From JAYWXI01 sp036016955 (lineage in GTDB: Bacteria; Bacteroidota; Bacteroidia; Flavobacteriales; Weeksellaceae), in contig NZ_JAYWXI010000016.1 of assembly GCF_036016955.1 (NCBI RefSeq), forward strand, positions 1 through 40,786: a stretch of DNA of 40,786 nucleotides, given 5' to 3'. Shown one piece after another: positions 23,835 to 32,076 of this stretch (position 1 is its first letter; each line of letters starts with the position of its first letter). Made by a program: the position numbers and the translations under genes. The notes beneath the pieces were generated by a model. The model saw only the letters and a program-made list of their open reading frames with translations, did not search any database and was not told the DNA's origin.

Positions 23835-25442
23835 TTAGTGGGCAATCGAAGCAAAGAAATCATTTCCTTTGTCATCCGTGATAATAAAAGCCGGGAAGTC
23901 CTCGACCTCAATCTTCCTTACAGCCTCCATTCCAAGCTCTTCAAAATCAACCACTTCCACAGACTTTATATTCTCTTTCGCCAATACCGCCGCAGGACCG
24001 CCGATAGAACCCAAATAGAATCCGCCGTGTTTTGCACAAGCTTCCGTCACTTCTTTGCTCCGATTTCCTTTCGCCAGCATAATCATGCTACCGCCATGCG
24101 CCTGAAATTCGTCCACATAAACATCCATCCGCCCCGCCGTCGTCGGACCGAAGCTTCCCGAAGGCATCCCCTCCGGCGTTTTGGCTGGCCCTGCATAATA
24201 AACCGGATGGTTTTTAAAGTATTCCGGCATCGGCTTACCGCTATCAATCAATTCTTTAATCTTCGCATGGGCAATATCCCTGGCCACGATAAGGGTTCCG
24301 TTGAGCTTCAAGCGAGTCTTGATTGGATACTTGGACAACTCCGCCAAAACCTCAGCCATAGGACGGTTCAAATCAATCGAAACCGGCTCCTCCAAATGCG
24401 GAGGCGTCTCAGGTAAAAACCTCGCCGGATTTTCTTCCAACTGCTCTAAGAAAAGACCTTCCTTGGTGATTTTTGCCTTAATGTTTCGGTCTGCCGAACA
24501 AGACACCCCCATCCCAACCGGACAACTCGCCGCATGCCTCGGCAATCGAATGACCCGAACATCATGCGTAAGGTATTTCCCGCCAAATTGAGCACCAATT
24601 GCCGACTCCTGACAGATTTGCTGGATTTTTTTCTCCCATTCCAAATCCCGAAACGCACGCCCCGTCTCATCCCCCGTCGTAGGAAGATTATCGTAATATT
24701 TAGCCGACGCTTTTTTAACCGCTGCCATGGTAGCCTCCGCAGAAGTCCCCCCTATAACCAACGCCAAATGGTAAGGCGGACAAGCTGCCGTTCCCAAGTC
24801 CATAATGGCCGTTTTAATCCATTCGGTAAGCGTTTTTTCGTTCAACAACGATTTGGTTTTCTGATACAAAAAAGTTTTATTCGCCGATCCCCCGCCTTTG
24901 GTAAGGAAAAGAAACTCGTAACTATCGCCTTTTTTGGCATAAATATCAATCTGAGCCGGAAGATTCGAGCCCGAATTTTTTTCTTCAAACATCGTTAAAG
25001 GCACCACTTGGGAATACCTCAGGTTTTTATTTTGAAACGTGTTGTAAATCCCACGGCTCAAGTGCTCTGCATCATCAACTCCCGTGTAAACATTTTCCCC
25101 TTTTTTGGCCACACAAATCGCCGTCCCCGTATCCTGACAAGAAGGCAAAGCCCCCTCAACCGCCACTGCCGCATTCTGCAACAGGTTGTAAGCCACGAAC
25201 CGATCATTATCGGTCGCTTCCGGATCATCAATAATATTCCGAAGACTCTGCAAATGTGCCGAACGCAACTTGAAAGAAACATCCTCCATCGCCTTCTCCG
25301 CAAGAAACTCCAAGCCCTTAGGATCCACCGCAAGAATCTCCCGATCGCCCAGCTTTTCCACTTTCACGAAATCGGAGGTCAACTTACGGTACGCTGTATC
25401 GTCTTTTGTAATGGGAAATGGTTCCCCGTATTTGAATGCCAT
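23835..25442 (-). CDS. Class I (iron-sulfur) fumarate hydratase
   Basis: It interconverts fumarate and malate in the TCA cycle, and in reverse during fumarate respiration. The 535 residues match the single-chain class I enzyme. The three [4Fe-4S] ligands are visible as C102 (PSCQDTGT), C221 (AACPPYH) and C315 (GVSCSAD); their spacings of 119 and 94 equal those I recall for the Leishmania enzyme. The C-terminal FumA/B beta domain holds SGSFGPTTAGRMD, with GGPAAVLAKE near the end. No clear terminator follows. The oxygen-sensitive cluster suits a bacterium with low-oxygen or nitrite-respiring capacity, but this enzyme class also occurs in aerobes. Confidence 0.95.
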   Translation of the reverse strand: MAFKYGEPFPITKDDTAYRKLTSDFVKVEKLGDREILAVDPKGLEFLAEKAMEDVSFKLRSAHLQSLRNIIDDPEATDNDRFVAYNLLQNAAVAVEGALPSCQDTGTAICVAKKGENVYTGVDDAEHLSRGIYNTFQNKNLRYSQVVPLTMFEEKNSGSNLPAQIDIYAKKGDSYEFLFLTKGGGSANKTFLYQKTKSLLNEKTLTEWIKTAIMDLGTAACPPYHLALVIGGTSAEATMAAVKKASAKYYDNLPTTGDETGRAFRDLEWEKKIQQICQESAIGAQFGGKYLTHDVRVIRLPRHAASCPVGMGVSCSADRNIKAKITKEGLFLEQLEENPARFLPETPPHLEEPVSIDLNRPMAEVLAELSKYPIKTRLKLNGTLIVARDIAHAKIKELIDSGKPMPEYFKNHPVYYAGPAKTPEGMPSGSFGPTTAGRMDVYVDEFQAHGGSMIMLAKGNRSKEVTEACAKHGGFYLGSIGGPAAVLAKENIKSVEVVDFEELGMEAVRKIEVEDFPAFIITDDKGNDFFASIAH

Positions 25443-25721
25443 TTGGTTTGTATTTTTATTGTCGTAAAGTTACGCAAAACTTAAATAGCTCCCCTAACCG
25501 CGAAACTTATTTAGAACAATTACAAAAAAATCCCCCTCCAATTTCGTTTCCCTCCTACGCTTTTTCCCATTCCTTGGTCTTTTTCCGCCCGCCTCACCGC
25601 GACGCCAATTTCGATTTCACACTAAAAAAAGCCCCCAAAAACTTTTCGGCACTTATTTCGCATAAGATCCTTCGTGTAACACCATTCAGCCGTTTTAGAC
25701 TTATTTCAAAAATCAAAGAAA

Positions 25722-26813
25722 ATGAATCAATCTCTGAATAAAAATAATCCCCTCCGAATCAACCCCCTGCAAAAGTTCCTATTACTCTGCAGCGGAAGTA
25801 ACCTCCACATTTTAAAAAAATCGCCCAGCGAATGGAACAAATTTTCGGGCATTGGCGGAGTCATTTTTTTCACCGCCCTTTTTGCATCCCTCTCCGCAGG
25901 CTACGCCCTCTACACGGTATTTGATAACCTCTGGGCCGCCGTTGGCTTCGGATTGATTTGGGGGCTTATGATTTTCAATCTCGACCGTTACATCGTAGCT
26001 TCCATCAAAAAAACAGGCTCTTGGTGGAGCCAGCTGCTAATGGCCATCCCTCGATTGGTTTTGGCCGCCTTCCTTGGCATTATCATTTCCAAACCACTCG
26101 AACTGAAAATCTTTGAAAAAGAAGTCAACAAACAACTCAATACCATCATCCAAAGAAACAAAACCCAACTGCAAGCCGAAATAAACAACCGTATCCTAAA
26201 ACAAAGCGGCCCTTTTGAAACCGAAAAAAAACAAATCGCCGAAACCCTCGCCCGATACCAAGCCGCATACGATTCGGCCGCCATTGAACTGGAAAAAGAA
26301 ATCCTGGGCACCAAAACCGGATTAACCTCAGGAAAAGAAGGTTTCGGCCCCAACGCAAAGAGAAAACAACAACTAAAAGAACAACGCAAAGCCGATTTGG
26401 AAAATTACCAAGCCCAAATCGCCCCCCGACTGAATTACCTCGATAAAGAGATCTCCAAAGTGTACTCCAATATCGAAACCGAACGAAAAAACACCGAGGT
26501 TATCGAAGACCGCTTTACCGGCTTTGCCGCAAGACTGCAAGCCTTAGACGAACTCGGACAAAAATCCCCCATCATGGCTCTCGCCTCCATGTTCATCATG
26601 GGACTCTTTGTGTGTTTGGAAATCGCCCCCGTACTGGTAAAACTCATCTCTTCCGTAGGCCCCTACGACCATCTGATGGAACGCACCGAAAACCAATACC
26701 GCCTCTACGCCAAAGAAGACATCGAGAAAAGCAATACCATCAGTGCACACCGCCTCAAACAATTAAAAGAAAAACTAAACAATCCCCCAAAAGAATCCCC
26801 CGAAAAGCCTTAA
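25722..26813 (+). CDS. DUF4407 membrane protein
   Basis: This 363-residue inner-membrane protein has unknown function. It matches the DUF4407 pattern: an N-terminal FLLLCSGSN-type motif (residues 17-27), three membrane segments at about 45-70, 72-92 and 100-125 including IWGLMIFNLDRYIV, then a long charged coiled-coil (about 130-275, rich in E, K and Q), then a final membrane segment (about 285-308, MALASMFIMGLFVCLEIAP). The C-terminus is cytoplasmic and charged. ATG 25722 is chosen because it precedes the conserved block at normal distance. It has no operon partner; the upstream 279 bp hold no clear promoter element, and a perfect palindrome terminator follows. Confidence 0.85.
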   Translation: MNQSLNKNNPLRINPLQKFLLLCSGSNLHILKKSPSEWNKFSGIGGVIFFTALFASLSAGYALYTVFDNLWAAVGFGLIWGLMIFNLDRYIVASIKKTGSWWSQLLMAIPRLVLAAFLGIIISKPLELKIFEKEVNKQLNTIIQRNKTQLQAEINNRILKQSGPFETEKKQIAETLARYQAAYDSAAIELEKEILGTKTGLTSGKEGFGPNAKRKQQLKEQRKADLENYQAQIAPRLNYLDKEISKVYSNIETERKNTEVIEDRFTGFAARLQALDELGQKSPIMALASMFIMGLFVCLEIAPVLVKLISSVGPYDHLMERTENQYRLYAKEDIEKSNTISAHRLKQLKEKLNNPPKESPEKP

Positions 26814-26817
26814 AGCT

Positions 26818-26853
26818 AAAAAAACAACCGTTTCGAAACGGTTGTTTTTTTTT
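26818..26853. terminator. Bidirectional palindromic terminator
   Basis: A perfect 17-bp inverted repeat centred between 26834 and 26835 (core AACCGTTTCGAAACGGTT) has A7/T10 flanks. It serves the convergent DUF4407 and lipoprotein genes. Confidence 0.9.
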
Positions 26854-26884
26854 AGGAAAATTTCATTCGTGTCTTTCTTTTCCA

Positions 26885-27316
26885 CTACTGTTCGCTAAGC
26901 GTCATGGTTACGCTGTCCGTAAACGTTTTGGATACCGTATACCTCGCACGGCATAAATTCGCTCCCAAAACATAATCTCCTTTCTCAATGACAATAAAAT
27001 TTTTGCTTCTTTTTGCTATCGGCAAACTATAAAACCGATCCCCCGAAAATCTGACAATAATATTACAATCCGTATGATTATTAATCATCACCGAAATACG
27101 CCGACCCGAAACCTCATCATTAAGCAACAAATCCAAAGACTCCGCCACCACCCGGTCTTTGTTTAGCGAGTCCTGTTTCATCAGTTCGGCAAACTCCGCA
27201 GCCTCCATAGCCTCGGCCGTCCTCTGCTTAGGCGTCGCAACCGAAGGTAAAGAAGAAACGCATCCCGTCATTAAAATCAATCCTATACCCGCCAATAGGC
27301 CCATTATTTTTTTCAT
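26885..27316 (-). CDS. Lipoprotein of unknown function (possibly DUF6759-like)
   Basis: This 143-residue product has a lipoprotein signal (MGLLAGIGLILMTGC; lipobox MTGC, Cys near residue 19). The C-terminal half reads INNHTDCNIIVRFSGDRFY, then NFIVIEKGDYVLGANLCRARY and a KTFTDSVTMTLSE end. From memory this resembles the DUF6759 domain common in Chryseobacterium lipoproteins, but I cannot confirm it. Two cysteines in the domain (DC-N and LC-R) may form a disulfide. The start codon lies directly behind a terminator-like hairpin with a T7 run, so either the gene is expressed by read-through from guaB or its promoter is hidden. An internal ATG four codons later (MGLLAG) is an alternative start. 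Confidence 0.8.
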   Translation of the reverse strand: MKKIMGLLAGIGLILMTGCVSSLPSVATPKQRTAEAMEAAEFAELMKQDSLNKDRVVAESLDLLLNDEVSGRRISVMINNHTDCNIIVRFSGDRFYSLPIAKRSKNFIVIEKGDYVLGANLCRARYTVSKTFTDSVTMTLSEQ

Positions 27317-27352
27317 AAAAAAACTTTGTCTCCGTTAAACGAAGACAAAGTT
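27317..27352 (-). terminator. Terminator-like hairpin between guaB and the lipoprotein start codon
   Basis: On the - strand AACTTTGTCT pairs perfectly with AGACAAAGTT around an 11-nt loop that can form an inner CGTT/AACG stem; T7 follows, then ATG. It looks like the guaB terminator, but it abuts the next start codon, so it could also act as a conditional attenuator or translational hairpin. Confidence 0.7.
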
Positions 27353-27417
27353 CCTAATTTTTTTTTTTGATCCCCCGATTTTTCCAATCAAAATAAAAAA
27401 CCGAAGATTAGCCCCAC

Positions 27418-28878
27418 CTACAAGGAGTAGTTTGGCGCCTCCTGAGTGATAATCACATCGTGAGGATGCGATTCTTTAAGCCCGCTTCCGGTAATCATCA
27501 CCATCTTGCTGTCATTCTGAAGCGTTACAATATCCCCTGCACCGCAGTACCCCATACCAGCTCGAAGCCCTCCGGTAAGCTGAAAAATAACATCTTCCAA
27601 TTTACCCTTATGCGGCACGCGACCCTCAATGCCTTCCGGAACAAATTTTTTGGCTTCGCTCTGGAAATAGCGTTCTTTTCCTCCTCTTTTCATGGCCGAT
27701 AAACTGCCCATCCCCTGATAGGACTTAAATTTACGCCCCTGAAAGATAATTTCTTCTCCCGGAGCCTCGTCCGTACCCGCCAGTAAAGACCCCAGCATCA
27801 CCGCTCCCGCTCCGCTTGCAATCGCCTTGACAATATCCCCCGAAAGTTTAATCCCTCCGTCGGCAATTACCGTTACATTTCTGGTTTTAGCGTATTCGTA
27901 AACGTTATAAATCGCCGAAAGCTGAGGCACTCCTACTCCCGCAACCACCCGAGTCGTACAAATAGACCCCGGGCCCACACCAACCTTCACCACATTGGCC
28001 CCGGCATCAATAAGATCCTTCGCCGCCTGCGCCGTTACAATATTCCCCCCCACAATATCCAACTCCGGAAAAGCACGACGGATTTCTCTCACTTTCTCCA
28101 AAACCCCTTTGGAATGGCCATGCGCCGAGTCAATGGCAATAATATCCACCCCGGCATCCACCAAAGCCGAAACCCGCTCCATCGTATCCTCGCCAACCCC
28201 AACACCAGCTCCCACAATCAAACGACCGTTTCTATCCTTATTGGCATTAGGATACTCCAACTGATTATCAATATCTTTAATCGTAATAAGCCCCACAAGC
28301 CTAAAATCGTCATCCACAATAGGAAGCTTCTCCACCCGATTGGCCAAAAGAATATTTTTAGCGTCTTCCAATGTCGTGGATTTCCCCGAAGTAACAAGAT
28401 TCTCCGTGGTCATTAGCGCTTCCACCCTGGCACTTTGGTCTTCTTGATATTTCACATCCCGATTGGTAATAATCCCTATCAGTTTGTTATCCGCATCCAC
28501 CACCGGAAGTCCCGAAATTTTAAATTTCGCCATCAACGCTTTGGCCTCGCCCAACGTGTGATCCTTAGAAAGCGTGACCGGATCGGCTATCATCCCGTTT
28601 TCGGAACGTTTCACCTTGTTCACCTGAGCCGCCTGCTCCTGAATCGTCATGTTTTTGTGAATAAAGCCCAATCCGCCAACCCTGGCCAGCGCAATTGCCA
28701 TATCCGCCTCCGTTACGGTATCCATCGCCGCCGAAACAATCGGTACGTTAAGCGTAATTTTATCGGAAAGTCTGGACTTTAAAGAAACCTGATTAGGCAA
28801 CACCTCCGAATAAGAGGGAATAAGAAGTACGTCATCGAAAGTAATGGCTTTCTCTACGATTTTGTTGTGAATAGACAT
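27418..28878 (-). CDS. guaB: Inosine-5'-monophosphate dehydrogenase
   Basis: It converts IMP to XMP, the committed step of GMP synthesis. It is 486 residues from ATG 28878 (MSIHNKIVEKAITFDDVLL), which is the standard length; the longer open frame to 29121 runs into unrelated sequence. Two CBS domains (about 95-205) interrupt the TIM barrel. The catalytic cysteine is C307 in GPGSICTTR, and the flap region near the C-terminus includes YQGMGS and RVPHKG. A TAATTTTG -7 element ends 14 bp upstream, predicting a very short leader. It is surrounded by unrelated genes, so guaB is not linked to guaA here. Confidence 0.97.
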   Translation of the reverse strand: MSIHNKIVEKAITFDDVLLIPSYSEVLPNQVSLKSRLSDKITLNVPIVSAAMDTVTEADMAIALARVGGLGFIHKNMTIQEQAAQVNKVKRSENGMIADPVTLSKDHTLGEAKALMAKFKISGLPVVDADNKLIGIITNRDVKYQEDQSARVEALMTTENLVTSGKSTTLEDAKNILLANRVEKLPIVDDDFRLVGLITIKDIDNQLEYPNANKDRNGRLIVGAGVGVGEDTMERVSALVDAGVDIIAIDSAHGHSKGVLEKVREIRRAFPELDIVGGNIVTAQAAKDLIDAGANVVKVGVGPGSICTTRVVAGVGVPQLSAIYNVYEYAKTRNVTVIADGGIKLSGDIVKAIASGAGAVMLGSLLAGTDEAPGEEIIFQGRKFKSYQGMGSLSAMKRGGKERYFQSEAKKFVPEGIEGRVPHKGKLEDVIFQLTGGLRAGMGYCGAGDIVTLQNDSKMVMITGSGLKESHPHDVIITQEAPNYSL

Positions 28879-28892
28879 CTTGACTTTCTTTG

Positions 28893-28900
28893 CAAAATTA
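28893..28900 (-). promoter_or_regulatory. -7 element of guaB
   Basis: The - strand reads TAATTTTG, an exact TAnnTTTG match 14 bp from the start codon. No guanine-riboswitch-like leader can fit in the implied 12-nt UTR. Confidence 0.55.
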
Positions 28901-28959
28901 TAGTTTTTTTTCCAAACTTCATTCCTATTCGCTTTATTTAATAAAAATTTAACCCGCAC

Positions 28960-28992
28960 AAAAAAAGACCGCCCCATAAAGAAGCGATCTTT
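28960..28992 (-). terminator. Terminator of the sigma/DUF4252/GIN operon
   Basis: On the - strand AAAGATCGC pairs with GCGGTCTTT (one G-U) across an 11-nt loop, followed by T-rich sequence. It lies 50 bp past the stop of the last gene of the operon. Confidence 0.78.
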
Positions 28993-29025
28993 CCTAATGA
29001 ATATGAAAATTGAATGAGTTTCAAA

Positions 29026-29058
29026 AAAAAGAAGCCTTCCCCCTAAAAAGAAGCCTTC
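29026..29058. repeat. 14-bp direct repeat at the end of the DUF4252 gene
   Basis: AAAAAGAAGCCTTC occurs at 29026-29039 and 29045-29058. The second copy is the last coding stretch of the DUF4252 gene (…KASF-stop). The repeat looks like a small local duplication of the gene end together with its T-rich tail. Confidence 0.6.
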
Positions 29059-29537
29059 TCCGCCTCTCGGATAATAAGCGAAAGATCCTCCGGCCTCAAC
29101 TTCCCCAAAACATCCACACAAACCAACTGGCGATCCGAGCGTACCGAAATAAAAAACCGCCGAATCACATCGCCCTCCTGCTTAACGTGAAACCCAATCA
29201 CGCCCGTCTGATGCTTAACCGTCATCCATTCCTCATAACCCTGATGACTCAGCGAACCAACGATGGCATTCGCCCGAGAAGCCTCAACATTCTGTATCGT
29301 AATCATCCTTACCTTATTGATTTTCTTAACCAAAGGCAGCATCGCCCTGGCTTCCTCGTCTTTCTTCATGGCTTGCTTCAAAAAAGGTTTAATCAACCAC
29401 GTGGGAACATTAACCCCTACCACCTCCTTCTTTTCCGCATCGGTTAAATCCGAAAAAGGAGAATCGGAAAATTTCGAAGACGCACAAGACTGCAAAACCG
29501 CCAAACAAAGCCCGAAAACAAAAATTAATCGTCGCAT
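29043..29537 (-). CDS. DUF4252 lipoprotein
   Basis: This 164-residue product has a lipoprotein signal (FVFGLCLAVLQSC, lipobox LQSC near residue 18). The rest matches the DUF4252 pattern of Bacteroidetes: VNVPTWLIKPFLKQAMK, then a 'KINKVRMITIQN' strand, then EEWMTVKHQTGVIGFHVK and a closing FFISVRSDRQLVCVDVLGKL strand. It is the last gene of a four-gene unit begun by an ECF sigma factor, 19 bp after a gene whose N-terminus is a second DUF4252. The cellular role is unknown; an envelope or surface location follows from the signal. Paired DUF4252 genes under an ECF sigma factor suggest one surface-stress output, which is inference. Confidence 0.87.
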   Translation of the reverse strand: MRRLIFVFGLCLAVLQSCASSKFSDSPFSDLTDAEKKEVVGVNVPTWLIKPFLKQAMKKDEEARAMLPLVKKINKVRMITIQNVEASRANAIVGSLSHQGYEEWMTVKHQTGVIGFHVKQEGDVIRRFFISVRSDRQLVCVDVLGKLRPEDLSLIIREAEKASF

Positions 29538-29556
29538 ACAAACTACAATTTAAAAA

Positions 29557-30807
29557 CTACAAAGGACGCAATATCCCATTTTGATTCATTTCCCTTTTAG
29601 TCTCAACCGTCCTTGGTTTACCGCCATAATATACAGCTCCGTTCGAAGAAACTTCCGCCCAAAGCTTTTCGGTCACGTAAGTTTTGAGTTTCCCCACGGA
29701 AGATACCCGAGCCTCAGCCTCACGCGCCAACAAAGACAAGGCCTCCACCGACGACGCACTAGAAACTTGAAAATCCGCCCGATCCACCTGCCCTTCGAGA
29801 GTTATTTGGCTGGCACTTCTTGAATGTATTCTCAGTTGCTCCGCCGTAATCCTGCCCTTTACGACAGCTCCGGAACTCGCGTCAACCTCAACCGTTCGCT
29901 TCACGCTCAACGCGGCATCAAATTGAGCCGCCGAACTGACCGCAACGCGAAAACGCTCCGCCGAAAGGGGACCATCAGCCCAAAACTTAGCCCCGGAAGA
30001 CAACTCCACCGATTCCAAATCCGGAGCTTCCACCTCCACATCCAAACTCCCAACCACAGACCTTACCCCCGGCACTGCTTGAAACCGAATCCTAAGCACC
30101 CCATTTTCTACCTGCGTTGACACATTTTCCAGCCACTGAGGGTTTCCGGCTTTCAACACCACCCGATGAGCATTCCCTTGCTTAAAACGAACCCTAATGC
30201 CTGCCGAAGTCTCAACCCCTTTAAAAGCCCCTACCTTACGCTCTTCCATCCTCGAAAAAGGAACACGCCCTTTATTCTGATCGTTCTTCCCTTGTTCTTC
30301 GTTGACCAAACGATTGACGTCCTCCATGGAAATTTTGCCCTCCAATAGCATAAACACACTCCCCTGAGGCGAATGGATATTGAGCAAAAGGTTATCCAAA
30401 ACCCCGTCCAATACATTCCCCGCCAAAAAACGGATTTTTCCCTCCTTACGATTAACCGTCATCAACTCATCATAATTTAGGTTTTCCAACAGCGAAGCCA
30501 CCTCCGTTTGAAGCCTTTTGCTCTCCTGAAGTTTATTCTCGTCCTTAAGCCCCAACGTATCCGAAGGTTTTTGAAAAACCAAAATCCGTAGCCCCTTAAT
30601 CTTATTCAAAACAGGCTTAATAGCCTCAAAATCCGTATCGCCCAAATCCATCTTTCCCAACATCCCAAACATCGGTTTGGCAATCGTAATTGAAGTGACG
30701 CCTTCTGCCCCCTCATGCTTTTCAAAAAAATCACTAAGCGACTGATTCTGAGCCTGAATCAGCCCCAATCCACCCCAAAACATAAACCACAAAATAATCT
30801 TTCTCAT
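29557..30807 (-). CDS. DUF4252-GIN (DUF2807) fusion, exported
   Basis: This 416-residue exported protein has a signal peptide at 1-20. Residues 22-160 repeat the DUF4252 pattern (SDFFEKHEGAEGVTSITI, then GLRILVFQ, YDELMTVNRKEGKI and FMLLEG). Residues about 180-400 are a GIN/DUF2807 head domain: FKGVETSAGIRVRFKQ, VEVEAPDLESVELSSGA and a ladder of 'SS[AG]A' turns, predicted as a right-handed beta-helix. GIN domains are described as putative auto-transporter adhesin heads in Bacteroidetes (family knowledge). The unusual point is fusion of both families in one chain next to a second, separate DUF4252. It lies 21 bp after the putative anti-sigma gene. Confidence 0.87.
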   Translation of the reverse strand: MRKIILWFMFWGGLGLIQAQNQSLSDFFEKHEGAEGVTSITIAKPMFGMLGKMDLGDTDFEAIKPVLNKIKGLRILVFQKPSDTLGLKDENKLQESKRLQTEVASLLENLNYDELMTVNRKEGKIRFLAGNVLDGVLDNLLLNIHSPQGSVFMLLEGKISMEDVNRLVNEEQGKNDQNKGRVPFSRMEERKVGAFKGVETSAGIRVRFKQGNAHRVVLKAGNPQWLENVSTQVENGVLRIRFQAVPGVRSVVGSLDVEVEAPDLESVELSSGAKFWADGPLSAERFRVAVSSAAQFDAALSVKRTVEVDASSGAVVKGRITAEQLRIHSRSASQITLEGQVDRADFQVSSASSVEALSLLAREAEARVSSVGKLKTYVTEKLWAEVSSNGAVYYGGKPRTVETKREMNQNGILRPL

Positions 30808-30828
30808 GACCTTTTAATATTTTATCTG

Positions 30829-31464
30829 TTAAAAATCTTCCCCGTACCCCCCTGACACATTCGCCGCAGCCACCGTCTGCGAAACCTTATCGCTAAACAA
30901 ATGCAAAGAGTATTTAACCACCTCAACCGCCTCCTTCTCGTCCTTTATCTCGTACCCGTTAACCATCACAAATTCGCCTTCGTATCCTTTATTCTTCTCT
31001 TTCCGAGGTTCCCGGGATGCATAATGTTGTTTTTTAGTCTTCTTTAGCCGATGACGTTTGGGAAGGATTTTGTTCATCACCGCTTCAGCCTCCTGGTCGC
31101 TACTGATGGATCGAACCAAAGAATCCTGAACCGAAAGCAACGAATCCTGAACCTTTGCCATTTCTCCCCCGACAATCCCGGACGCCCCGTGCTCCAGAAC
31201 CCGCTTTTGAACCAGTCGAGTATCCATCCCCGGTTGCCCCGCCTCCGAGAGCATCAACATCACTCCCAGCCCTACCGCCAAAACCAACCCCGCAGCCACC
31301 CCATACCACCAACGTAGCGAGCGTTTCCGAAACGGCTTCTCACCAACCTCAGATTGAAGATTTTCCGCCTCCCTCAAAAAAGCATCAAAATCCCAATCCA
31401 TTTTCTCGCCTTTCAAATCACGAAAAACGTCATCGTATTTATCCTGTAATTGTTCTTTGTTCAT
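30829..31464 (-). CDS. Single-pass membrane protein, probable anti-sigma factor
   Basis: This 211-residue protein has no family name I can assign. Layout: a cytoplasmic acidic N-terminus (1-47, KYDDVFRDLKGEKMDWDFDAFL), one membrane segment (about 51-71, WYGVAAGLVLAVGLGVMLML), then a periplasmic part with basic patch KRHRLKKTKKQH and a conserved-looking C-terminal block (FVMVNGYEIKDEKEAVEVVKYSLHL). Its start overlaps the sigma factor gene by 26 bp, which fits translational coupling of a sigma/anti-sigma pair. Topology and overlap are seen in the sequence; the anti-sigma role is inferred. It lacks the FecR signature, so this is not a classical TonB-linked FecR system. Confidence 0.8.
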   Translation of the reverse strand: MNKEQLQDKYDDVFRDLKGEKMDWDFDAFLREAENLQSEVGEKPFRKRSLRWWYGVAAGLVLAVGLGVMLMLSEAGQPGMDTRLVQKRVLEHGASGIVGGEMAKVQDSLLSVQDSLVRSISSDQEAEAVMNKILPKRHRLKKTKKQHYASREPRKEKNKGYEGEFVMVNGYEIKDEKEAVEVVKYSLHLFSDKVSQTVAAANVSGGYGEDF

Positions 31465-31948
31465 ATTGCATCAATTGTGTAATCTTTTCTCTTATCTTCT
31501 GCCTTGCCCTCATCAGGTTAACCCGAACCGCATTTTCTTCCATCTGCAAAACCTCCGCTATCTCTCCCACCTCGTATTCTTCCACATCCTTAAGGTGAAT
31601 CACCATTTTTTGCTTCTGCGGAAGTGCCTCGATATACCGAAGAATTTCGTCTTTAAGATTATTGACAGCCGGACGATACTGCTCATTATGGTGCAGCTGC
31701 AACTGGACAAACCCCATCTTGACCTCTTCATGCTTCAATCGGTTTAAGCATTCATTTTTCACGCACTTCATGGCAAACGATTTCAAATTCGCATAAGACG
31801 CCAATTGCTCCTTCATCTGCCAAAATTTAAGCATCAACTCCTGAACCACGTCCTCCGCCTCGTCCCCGCTTCCCACCAAACGCTTCGCAAAACGATACAT
31901 CTCGTCCCGAAGACAGAATACCGTATCTCTGAATGTTTCGTGAGTCAT
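31439..31948 (-). CDS. ECF-type RNA polymerase sigma-70 factor
   Basis: This is a 169-residue alternative sigma factor. Region 2 is about residues 10-60 (MYRFAKRLVGSGDEAEDVVQ, KFWQMKEQL) and region 4 about 108-160 (LPQKQKMVIHLKDVEEY, then VGEIAEVLQMEENAVRVNLM, then RARQKIREKI). It heads a four-gene unit whose other members are all envelope proteins, so it probably directs transcription of this operon and perhaps a wider envelope regulon. No TAnnTTTG element was found upstream, which fits autoregulated transcription by the ECF factor itself, though the region between 31949 and 32026 is very AT-rich and hard to read. Confidence 0.93.
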   Translation of the reverse strand: MTHETFRDTVFCLRDEMYRFAKRLVGSGDEAEDVVQELMLKFWQMKEQLASYANLKSFAMKCVKNECLNRLKHEEVKMGFVQLQLHHNEQYRPAVNNLKDEILRYIEALPQKQKMVIHLKDVEEYEVGEIAEVLQMEENAVRVNLMRARQKIREKITQLMQYEQRTITG

Positions 31949-32026
31949 AGTTTTTTAGTTTCCATTCATAAGACAATCCAAAAACCAATTCCGTTACATC
32001 CCTTATACTCTTTTTTTAAAAAAAAT

Positions 32027-32057
32027 AAAAAAAACGCCGAAGTCCCAAACTCCGGCG
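32027..32057 (-). terminator. Terminator of the GlmU-like gene
   Basis: On the - strand CGCCGGAGT pairs with ACTTCGGCG (one G-U) around a 5-nt loop and runs into T8. It lies 19 bp past the stop at 32077. Confidence 0.85.
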
Positions 32058-32076
32058 CATCAAATCATGCTCTTAA

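Noticed and set aside
25436..25741. 101-codon + strand frame between fumarase and DUF4407
   Set aside because: It starts inside the fumarase start region, has a low-complexity product and overlaps the DUF4407 start. No promoter match is present.
30829..31464. FecR-type anti-sigma factor with TonB receptor
   Set aside because: The membrane protein lacks the FecR domain, and no SusC/SusD or TonB receptor gene follows, so this is not a classic polysaccharide-uptake locus despite the ECF sigma factor.
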